From the NCBI GenBank assembly GCA_964035775.1, contig OZ038312.1, positions 22,408,642 to 22,472,641 on the forward strand: a stretch of DNA of 64,000 nt, given 5' to 3'. The stretch is from Osedax frankpressi (Eukaryota; Annelida; Polychaeta; Sabellida; Siboglinidae). A program made the translations under genes and the position numbers. Each line of letters begins with the position of its first letter. The first letter of the stretch is position 1. Of this stretch, positions 28,601 to 41,300 are shown in pieces. Below the pieces are notes generated by a model, which saw only the letters and a list, made by a program, of their open reading frames with translations, searched no databases and was not told where the DNA came from.

Positions 28601-31600
28601 CTACACCTTACACCCTACACCTTACACCTTACACCTTACACCTTACACCTTACACCCTACACCTTACACCTTACACCTTACACCCTACACCTTACCTTAC
28701 ACCTTACACCTTACACCTTACACCTTACACCTTACACCTTACACCTTACACCTTACCTTACACCTTACACCTTACACCCTACACCTTACACCCTACACCT
28801 TACACCTTACACCTTACACCTTACCTTACACCTTACACCTTACACCTTACACCTTACACCTTACCTTACACTCTACACCTTACACCTTACACCTTACCTT
28901 ACACCCTACACCTTACACCTTACACCTTACACCTTACACCTTACACCTTACACCTTACACCTTACCTTACACCTTACACCTTACCTTACACCTTACACCT
29001 TACACCTTACCTTACACCTTACACCTTACACCTTACCTTACACTCTACACCTTACACCTTACACCCTACACCTTACACCTTACCTTACACTCTACACCTT
29101 ACACCTTACACCTTACCTTACACCCTACACCTTACACCTTACACCTTACACCTTACACCCTACACCTTACACCTTACACCTTACACCTTACACCTTACAC
29201 CTTACACCTTACACCTTACACCTTACACCTTACCTTACACCTTACACCTTACCTTACACTCTACACCTTACACCTTACACCCTACACCTTACACCTTACC
29301 TTACACTCTACACCTTACACCTTACACCTTACACCTTACACCTTACCTTACACTCTACACCTTACACCTTACACCTTACACCTTACACCTTACCTTACAC
29401 CTTACACCTTACACCCTACCTTACACCCTACACCTTACACCTTACACCTTACACCCTACACCTTACACCTTACACCTTACACCTTACACCTTACCTTACA
29501 CCTTACACCTTACACCTTACCTTACACTCTACACCTTACACCTTACACCCTACACCCTACACCTTACACCTTACCTTACACTCTACACCTTACACCTTAC
29601 ACCTTACACCTTACCTTACACTCTACATCTTACACCTTACACCTTACACCTTACCTTACACCTTACACCTTACACCTTACACCCTACACCTTACACCCTA
29701 CACCTTACCTTACACCTTACACCTTACACTATGCCACACTCTACACCTTACACCTTACACCTTACTCTACACCTTACACTCTACACCTTACACCTTACAC
29801 CCTACACCCTACCTTACACCTTACCTTACACCCTACACCTTACCTTACGCCTTACACCTTACACCCTACACCTTACCTTACACCTTACACCTTACACCTT
29901 ACACCTTACCTTACACCTTACCCTACACCTTACACCTTACACCTTACACCTTACCTTACACCTTACACCTTACACCTTACCTTACACCTTACCCTACACC
30001 TTACACCTTACACCTTACACCTTACACCTTACACCTTACACCTTACCTTACACCTTACACCCTACACCTTACCTTACACCTTACCTTACACCCTACACCT
30101 TACACCCTACACCTTACTCTACACCTTACTCTACACCTTACACCTTACACCTTACCTTACACCTTACACCCTACACCTTACCTTACACTACACCTTACAC
30201 CCTACACCTTACACCCTACACCTTACTCTACACCTTACTCTACACCTTACTCTACACCTTACACCTTACACCTTACCTTACACCTTACACCTTACACCTT
30301 ACCTTACACCTTACACCTTACACCTTACTCTACATCTTACCTTACACCTTACACCTTACACCTTACACCTTACCTTACACCTTACACTATGCCACACTCT
30401 ACACCTTACACCTTACACCTTACCTTACACCTTACACCTTACACCTTACCTTACACCTTACACTATGCCACACTCTACACCTTACACCTTACACCTTACC
30501 TTACACCTTACACCTTACACCTTACCTTACACCTTACCTTACACCTTACACCTTACACCTTACACCTTACCTTACACCTTACACCTTACCCTACACCTTA
30601 CCTTACACCCTACACCTTACACCCTACACCCTACACCTTACCTTACACCTTACACTATGCCACACTCTACACCTTACACCTTACCTTACACCTTACACCT
30701 TACCTTACACCCTACACCTTACACCTTACCTTACACCTTACACTCTACACCCTACCTTACACCCTACCTTACACCCTACACCTTACCTTACACCTTACCT
30801 TATACCTTACACCTTACCTTACACCTTACCTTACACCTTACCTTACACCCTACACCCTACACCTTACACCTTACACCTTACACCTTACCTTACACCTTAC
30901 CTTACACCTTACACTCTACACCCTACCTTACACCTTACACCCTATGCCACACTCTACACCTTACACCCTACCTTACACCTTACACCTTACCTTACACCTT
31001 ACCTTACACCTTACACCTTACCTTACACCTTACCCTACACCTTACCCTACACACTACCCTACACCTTACCCTACACCTTACCCTACACCTTACCTTACAC
31101 CTTACCTTACACCTTACCTTACACCTTACCCTAAACCTTACCCTATGCCACACTCTACACCTTACACCCTACACCTTACACCTTACCTTACACCTTACAC
31201 CTTACACCCTACACCTTACACCTTACACCTTACACCCTACACCTTACACCTTACCCTACACCTTACACCTTACACCCTACACCTTACCCTACACCTTACA
31301 CCTTACACCCTACACCTTACCCTACACCTTACCCTACACCTTACACCTTACACCTTACCTTACACCTTACACCCTACACCCTACCTTACACCTTACCTTA
31401 CACCTTACCCTATGCCACACTCTACACCTTACCTTACACCTTACACCTTACACTACCTTACACCTTACCTTACACCTTACCTTACACCTTACCTTACACC
31501 TTACACCTTACACCTTACCCTACACCTTACCTTACACCTTACCTTACACCTTACCTTACACCTTACCCTAAACCTTACCCTATGCCACACTCTACACCTT

Positions 31601-34600
31601 ACCTTACACCTTACCCTACACCTTACCCTACACCTTACCCTACATCTTACCCTACACTTTACCCTACACCTTACCCTACACCTTACCCTACACCTTACCT
31701 TACACCTTACCTTACACCTTACCCTACACCTTACCCTACACCTTACCTTACACCTTACACCCTACACCTTACTCTACACCTTACCCTACACCTTACCCTA
31801 CACCTTACCCTACACCTTACCCTACACCTTACCCTACACCTTACCCTACACCTTACCTTACACCTTACCCTAAACCCTACCCTATGCCACACTCTACACC
31901 TTACCTTACACCTTACCCTACACCTTACCCTACACCTTACCCTACACCTTACCCTACACCTTACCTTACACCTTACCCTAAACCTTACCCTATGCCACAC
32001 TCTACACCTTAGCCTACACACTACCCTATGCCACACTCTACACCTTACCCTAAACCTTACCTTACACCTTACCCTATGCCACACTCTACACCTTACCCTA
32101 CACCTTACCCTACACCTTACCTTACACCTTACCTTACACCTTACCCTACACCTTACCCTACACCTTACCCTACACCTTACTCTACACCTTACCCTACATC
32201 TTACCCTACACCTTACCCTACACCTTACCCTACACCTTACTCTACACCTTACCTTACACCTTACCCTATACCTTACCTTACACCTTACTCTACACCTTAC
32301 CCTACCTTACCTTACACCTTACCCTACATCTTACCCTACACCTTACTCTACACCTTACCCTACACCTTACCCTACACCTTACCCTACACCTTACCCTACA
32401 CCTTACCATACACCTTACCCTACACCTTACCCTATGCCACACTCTACACCTTACCCTACACCTTACCCTACACCTTACCATACACCTTACCCTACACCTT
32501 ACCCTATGCCACACTCTACACCTTACCCTACACCTTACCCTACACCTTACCTTACACCTTACCCTACCTTACCTTACACCTTACCCTATGCCACACTCTA
32601 CACCTTACCCTACACCTTACCCTACATCTTACCCTACACCTTACCCTACACCTTACCCTACATCTTACCCTACACCTTACCCTACATCTTACCCTACACC
32701 TTACCCTATGCCACACTCTACACCTTACCCTACACCTTACCCTACACCTTACCCTACACCTTACCCTATGCCACACTCTACATCTTACTCTACACCTTAC
32801 CCTATGCCACACTCTACACCTTACCCTACACCTTACCCTACACCTTACCCTACACCTTACCCTACACCTTACCCTACATCTTACACTACACCTTACCCAT
32901 CACCTTACCCTACATCTTACCCTACACCTTACCCTACATCTTACCCTACACCTTACCCTATGCCACACTCTACACCTTACCCTACACCTTACCCTACACC
33001 TTACCCTACACCTTACCCTATGCCACACTCTACATCTTACCCTACACCTTACCCTATGCCACACTCTACACCTTACCCTACACCTTACCCTACACCTTAC
33101 CCTACACCTTACCCTACACCTTACCCTACACCTTACCCTACACCTTACCCTACACCTTACCCTACATCTTACCCTACACCTTACCCTACACCTTACCCTA
33201 CATCTTACCCTACACCTTACCCTACATCTTACCCTACACCTTACCCTATGCCACACTCTACACCTTACCCTACACCTTACCCTACACCTTACCCTATGCC
33301 ACACTCTACATCTTACCCTACACCTTACCCTATGCCACACTCTACACCTTACCCTACACCTTACCCTACACCTTACCCTACACCTTACCCTACACCTTAC
33401 CCTACACCTTACCCTATGCCACACTCTACATCTTACCCTACACCTTACCCTATGCTACACTCTACACCTTACCCTACACCTTACTCTAAACCTTACCCTA
33501 CACCTTACCCTACACCTTACCCTACATCTTACCCTATGCCACACTCTACACCTTACCCTACACCTTACCTTACACCTTACCCTACACCTTACCCTACACC
33601 TTACCCTACACCTTACCCTACATCTTACCCTATGCCACACTCTACATCTTACCCTACCTTACCTTACACCTTACCCTAAACCTTACCCTACACCTTACCC
33701 TACATCTTACCATACACCTTACCCTACACCTTACCCTACACCTTACCCTACACCTTACCATACACCTTACCCTATGCCACACTCTACATCTTACCCTACC
33801 TTACCTTACACCTTACCCTAAACCTTACCCTACACCTTACCCTACATCTTACCATACACCTTACCCTACACCTTACCCTACACCTTACCCTATGCCACAC
33901 TCTACACCTTACCCTAAACCTTACCATACACCTTACCCTACACCTTACCCTATGCCACACTCTACACCTTACCCTACACCTTACCCTACACCTTACCCTA
34001 TGCCACACTCTACACCTTACCCTACACCTTACCCTACACCTTACCCTATGCCACACTCTACACCTTACCCTACACCTTACCCTACACCTTACCCTATGCC
34101 ACACTCTACACCTTACCCTACACCTTACCCTACACCTTACCCTACACCTTACCCTATGCCACACTCTACACCTTACCCTACACCTTACCCTACACCTTAC
34201 CCTACACCTTACCCTACACCTTACCCTACACCACACTCTACACCTTACCCTACACCTTACCCTACACCTTACCTTAAACCTTACCCTACACCTTACCCTA
34301 CACCTTACCCTAAACCTTACCATACACCTTACCCTACATCTTACCCTACATCTTACCCTAAACCTTACCATACACCTTACCCTACACCTTACCCTACACC
34401 TTACCCTATACCTTACCCTACATCTTACCCTACATCTTACCCTACACCTTACCCTAAACCTTACCATACACCTTACCCTACACCTTACCATACACCTTAC
34501 CATACACCTTACCCTACACCTTACCCAATGCCACACTCTACACCTTACCCTAAACCTTACCATACACCTTACCATACACCTTACCATACATCTTACTTTA

Positions 34601-37600
34601 CATCTTACACTACACCTTACCCTAAACCTTACCATACACCTTACCATACACCTTACCCTACATCTTACTCTATACCTTACCCTACACCTTACCCTACACC
34701 TTACCCTAAACTTTATCCTAAACCTTACCCTACATCTTACCTTACACCTTACCCTAAACCTTACTCTGCATCTTACTCTACACCTTACCCTACACCTTTC
34801 CCTACACCTTACCCTATACCTAACCCTACACCTTACCCTACACCTTACCTTACACCTTACCTTACACCTTACCCTACATCTTACCATACACCTTACCCTA
34901 CACCTTACCCTACATCTTACCCTACACATTACCCTATACCTTACCCCCTATTCTTCTCCCCCCACTAACCACTCTCATCCCCTACTAACCCCATCACACA
35001 GTCTACCCTACACCCTACTCTACTGCAGTTGCTGGGACTGTGTGAGGCTGATGACTCACAACTTCAGAAACTTGCTTGCTACAAGGCTGTTAACAATCTT
35101 ACAAGACTACGTAAGACAGCCCTCAGTTAGTGACAGCCTTCAGTTAGTGACAGCCTTCAGTTAGTGACAGCCTTCAGTTAGTGACAGCCTTCAGTTAGTG
35201 ACAGCCCTCAGTTAGTGACATCCTTCAGTTAGTGACAGCCTTCAGTTAGTGACAGCCTTCAGTTAGTGGCAGCCTTCAGTTAGTGACAGCCTTCAGTTAG
35301 TGACAGCCCTCAGTTAGTGACAGCCTTCAGTTAGTGACAGCCTTCAGTTAGTGACAGCCCTCAGTTAGTGACAGCCTTCAGTTAGTGACAGCCCTCAGTT
35401 AGTGACAGCCCTCAGTTAGTGACAGCCCTCAGTTAGTGACAGCCCTCAGTTAGTGACAGCCCTCAGTTAGTGACAGCCCTCAGTTAGTGACAGCCTTCAG
35501 TTAGTGACAGCCCTCAGTTAGTGACAGCCTTCAGTTAGTGACAGCCTTCAGTTAGTGACAGCCTTCAGTTAGTGACAGCCCTCAGTTAGTGACAGCCCTC
35601 AGTTAGTGACAGCCTTCAGTTAGTGACAACTTTCACGACACTTTCACGACACTAGATTTAATTTCTTGTCAATTAGCATTGTTAAAAAGGAGAACAATTA
35701 GTTTTGTTTTGTAGTAAAATGCGAAAGAAACCATCAATTTCAATAGATTTTAGTTTATCTTGTCTTGCGTACTCACCTGTATTTCAAATGCATCGTAAAT
35801 GAATTTAATGCATTTCTATTCAATTCATTGTAAAGAGTAAATAAAATTGACCATTCACCTCTTCCCGCAGAAGCTCTAGGGGCGTGTTATTACATAACTA
35901 TGGCAAGGGAAAAGATCTTCAGAGTAATATTTAAAGCTTTGAACTCCGACAAGAAAGACATTCAATCGACTGCCCTCGAAGTCTTGAAATTGATATATGT
36001 TAGTCAATTTACACCTTACACTCTACACCTTACACTCTACACCTTACACTCTACACCTTACATATTTCATCCTGCACCCTACACCCTAAACTCTACAGAC
36101 TGAATCCTGTATCCCACTACACCCGTCTTATCCCTACTCTACAACACCCATCAACCCGCATAACCCATACCATCACCCCACACCCCCGCCGCACAGAAAA
36201 CCTACGGGGGTATGAGACTAGACATGGATAGCGTGCATATCATCATTCGACCCCTATTGTTTTCTTTGACTGATTATCGTAAGTTTAACGCAAGTGTGGT
36301 CAAGGTGTTCACTGGACTATGTATGCTGTTTCCTCAGATATTCAGCGATAAACTCTGCTCTCAGATCAACGTTAGTCGGTCGAGCGTAACCGAGCCCTAC
36401 TTGCTCGACCCCTTCCTGGGGTCCTATTGTTACCCGTACCTCGACCTCTACCGTGACTCATGCCGTGACCGTTGCTACGGCGTTCACAACATTCATATCA
36501 ACACTCGATTAAAAGAGATTGTTTCTATAGAGTTATTACACCTATTGGAATTCAACACCATTATTATAGAAATTAGCCATAAATAAAAAGATTCCATCCG
36601 TAGATTTCATTTAACCGCCCAAACTCTAAAATTATTGATCAACTGATTCCGTCATGTTTGATAATTCAATTAATTTCGACAATGACTATTAAATAACAGT
36701 ATTCTAATATTATCTTTGTATAGTTTATCATCAATTGCATTATTTTAATCATATTGTAATGAAATCTAATGAATACATTAAAAATCACAAATATACTTAT
36801 TTTAAATACTACATTATATCTAGAACCATGTATTTACTTATTGATACTTATTTATTAGTTATCATACGTATATAATAATTAATTAGTGGCTAGTTTAATA
36901 ATTAATTATTCTATAAGTGATTTAATTGATTATTTATAAAAAAAACTTTTGTTTGCATACAATTTTAAATGATTTATATACTTCAGTGGAATCACTATTA
37001 TATTTCTATCTATATCGAATTTGGTGTAAATAACTGAACTGCTTGATATCTACGAGCATTAATGCATTTCTATCTTGACTACAATATGTCTCATCATGGT
37101 CTCGATTAATAGAGAATATGATTACTTCCACAAATCTTTTGCTCTACCTTCATTTTGACTTTAAAAACTGTTGTTTTTAAAATTAAAAAACCACCAAACT
37201 TGTTATAATTTAACTTAATATTTGTTCTATATTAATTTTCAATTATATTACCTTTATATTACCTTTATATTACCTTTATATCATATTCATAAGTGTTATA
37301 TCATTTTTTCCAATGAAATTATACTTTTATTATAAAAAAATGATTATATGTATATTTCAACTCCAAAAATACGATAAAAACGTATTATGCAATATTCTAT
37401 TTTTTAAAATTCCTTTTAGAATCTTACTTTTACAATATTCTTTCTACATTAATCTTCCCCTATCTTACTTTTATTTCATTATACATAAATGATAAAAATA
37501 AAAATGAATTTAAAAATTATAACATAATTCAATAAAGGAAGATTAAGAATATCTTTCAATTATAAATATCAAAAAATAAACATTCTTTTAGCTTTTTTTG

Positions 37601-38296
37601 TAATCTAAAAAAACTCTCATCTTAATTTGTTAATATTATTATTCTTACACAATAGTAAACATTATTAGTAATGAATTAATTTTATGTAGATGGACTTATT
37701 TATTTATACTTATTTATATTAATAAATCAACTGATTACTTGAATAAGTAATCATATTACGATAAGTTTTAATCTTGAATATTAATTATAAATAAGTAATA
37801 AGTATCATGAGTAAAGTATATCTATCATGCAGGAAATTGTTAATTCTTCAATAACTACTGGAGGTGTCTGTGGATTAATTATGGTTAGTTAATCACATTA
37901 TCATCATGTAATACTTTTCTGAATTTTATTAATTAATGTTTATATTATTAATAAGAAGATAGTGCAGAATATTTTATTTTGATTATTCTATTTTCATAAC
38001 AAATTTAATTTGTTGGTTTGAAAACTTTTATACCTATGAATTATGATATGAATTATAAAATGTAATATATTTAAAAATTAAATTATCTTTTAGTTTGCTT
38101 TAATATTTATGAATATGATTTATACTATTTATCAATGACAATTAATTTATTATACCAAATTATACATATTCAGCTGCATACATATTCAGCTGCATACAAT
38201 TCTACATATTTCCAATATAGTAAAAAATAAATGTTATTGTATATAAACATGTATCCGGAAAAATATGCCACTCTTAGATACATTCTCTAACAGAAT

Positions 38297-38341
<45 letters not shown>

Positions 38342-41300
38342 CACCTTGATTTGCTAACCAAGACTGAACTAGATCAAGAAAATAAGAAAGATGAAGAATA
38401 TCTTCAAGAACCCAACTTCATTATGAAAAGATGGCCAATTAATTACCAATCTAAAATGATATGATCCTAAAAGGAAAACAAATAAAGATACTACCAATCA
38501 TGCAACATGTAAATCTAATATATCTGGATAGACCATATTATAAGTCGATGCCATATTACTTGCTAAAACATGCAACTGCCTGCCTGATATGAACAATGAC
38601 TTTGAAAATAATACGAAACAATGCAATGACTCTTGGCAATTTAATTTACTCGCTGATAATGTATCTTAGCAACATCCTTCATGTTGTTCTCTTATTCCTG
38701 GAAATTTCAAAACAGCTCGACTAAACTACCAACAAAGCAATTGTTATATCGAAAGCCAGATTCAGAATAAAGAGAATCCAGACCAACACCGATTAGTAAT
38801 AATATTCTGGAAAGCAGTCCATTAGAAAAGAACTATCTCCACTGCTGAAAAAGAACTATCCCCACTGCTGAAAAAGAACTATCCCCACTGCTGAAAAAGA
38901 ACTATCCCCACTGCTGAAAAAGAACTATCCCCACTGCTGAAAAAGAACTATCCCCACTGCTGAAAAAGAACTATCCCCACTGCTGAAAAAGAACTATCCC
39001 CACTGCTGAAAAAGAACTATCCCCACTGCTTGAAAAGAACTATCTCCACTGCTGAAAAAGAACTATCCCCACTGCTGAAAAAGAACTATCCCCACTGCTG
39101 AAAAAGAACTATCCCCACTGCTTGAAAAGAACTATCCCCACTGCTGAAAAAGAACTATCCCCACTGCTGAAAAAGAACTATCCCCACTGCTGAAAAATAA
39201 CTATCCCCACTGCTTGAAAAGAACTATCCCCACTGCTGAAAAAGAACTATCCCCACTGCTGAAAAAGAACTATCCCCACTGCTGAAAAAGAACTATCCCC
39301 ACTGCTGAAAAAGAACTATCCCCACTGCTTGAAAACAACTATCAGTAAGAACACTGTGGCTGTATAGAAATCCGTAAGATTCACTCATCTATATCAGAAT
39401 AGTGTGATGTTTACTAATACTATGACTTTCAATACACCTCTCGTATAACAAAACATAGCCCTATCATATTATTAACAATGACATATTATATATTATTATA
39501 GATATGATAGTTACTAGATATAATCATTATTGATTGACATTTGAAAGATGAATATCTGGTTATAAATAATCTCTTAAACTCTGTTTAAGCATTTTCTCTG
39601 TCAGGTAATGTCTAAAAATCTAGTGAGGCATATTTTTAAAATTGACAGGCATGATATATACAGGCATGATATATACAGGCATGATATACAGGCATGATAT
39701 ATACAGGCATGATATACAGGCATGATATATACAGGCATGATATACAGACATGATATACAGGCATGATATACAGGCATGATATATACAGGCATGATATATA
39801 CAAGCATGATATACAGGCATGATATACAGGCATGATATATACAGGCCTGATATATACAGCCATGATATACAGGCATGATATATACAGGCATGATATATAC
39901 AGGCATGATATACAGGCATGATATATACAGGCATGATATATACAGGCATGATATATACAGGCATGATATATACAGGCATGATATATACAGGCATGACATA
40001 TACAGGCATGATATATACAGGCATGATATATACAGGCATGATATACAGGCATGATATACAGGCATGATATACAGGCATGATATATACAGGCCTGATATAT
40101 ACAGCCATGATATACAGGCATGATATATACAGGCATGATATACAGCCATGATATATACAGGCATGATATATACAAGCATGATATACAGGCATGATATACA
40201 GGCATGATATATACAGGCCTGATATATACAGCCATGATATACAGGCATGATATATACAGGCATGATATATACAAGCATGATATACAGGCATGATATATAC
40301 AGGCATGATATATACAGGCATGATATATACAGGCATGATATATACAGCCATGATATACAGGCATGATATATACAGGCATGATATATACAGGCATGATATA
40401 CAGGCATGATATATACAGGCATGATATATACAGGCATGATATATACAGCCATGATATACAGGCATGATATATACAGGCATGATATATACAGCCATGATAT
40501 ATACAGGCATGATATATACAGCCATGATATACAGGCATGATATATACAGGCATGATATATACAGGCATGATATATACAGCCATGATATATACAGGCATGA
40601 TATATACAGGCATGATATACAGGCATGATATATACAGCCATGATATACAGGCATGATATACAGGCATGATATATACAGGCATGATATATACAGGCCTGAT
40701 ATATACAGCCATGATATACAGGCATGATATACAGGCATGATATATACAGGCATGATATATACAGGCATGATATATACAGGCATGATATATACAGGCATGA
40801 TATATACAGGCATGATATATACAGCCATGATATATACAGGTATGATATATACAGCCATGATATATACAGGTATGATATATACAGCCATGATATATACAGG
40901 CATGATATATACAGGCATGATATATACAGGCATGATATACAGGCATGATATACAGGCATGATATATACAGGCATGATATATACAGGCATGATATATACAG
41001 GCATGATATATACAGGCATGATATATACAGGCATGATATACAGGCATGATATACAGGCATGATATATACAGGCATGGTATATACAGGCATGATATATACA
41101 GGCATGATATATACAGGCATGACATATACAGGCATGATATATACAGGCATGATATATACAGGCATGATATATACAGGCATGATATATACAGGCATGATAT
41201 ATACAGGCATGATATATACAGGCATGATATATACAGGCATGATATACAGCCATGATATATACAGCCATGATATATACAGGCATGATATATACAGGCATGA

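Noticed and set aside
25034-31873. 2,279-codon open frame and two overlapping frames of over 2,000 codons encoding Thr-Pro-Tyr-Thr-Leu-His repeats
   Set aside because: They are the three frames of a stop-free 7-bp satellite inside TRRAP intron 36, with no start context and no sequence beyond the repeat.
25134-34955. Interstitial telomere or subtelomere
   Set aside because: The unit is CACCTTA/CACCTTACCCTA, not a clean CCCTAA-type telomere repeat, and it lies inside an intron flanked by in-phase TRRAP exons.
31582-34968. Several open frames of 350 to 640 codons on both strands
   Set aside because: Artefacts of the 12-bp CACCTTACCCTA array; same intron as above.
38824-39344. CRISPR-like array of regular repeats
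   Set aside because: Head-to-tail 23-bp satellite with no spacers, in a eukaryotic intron.
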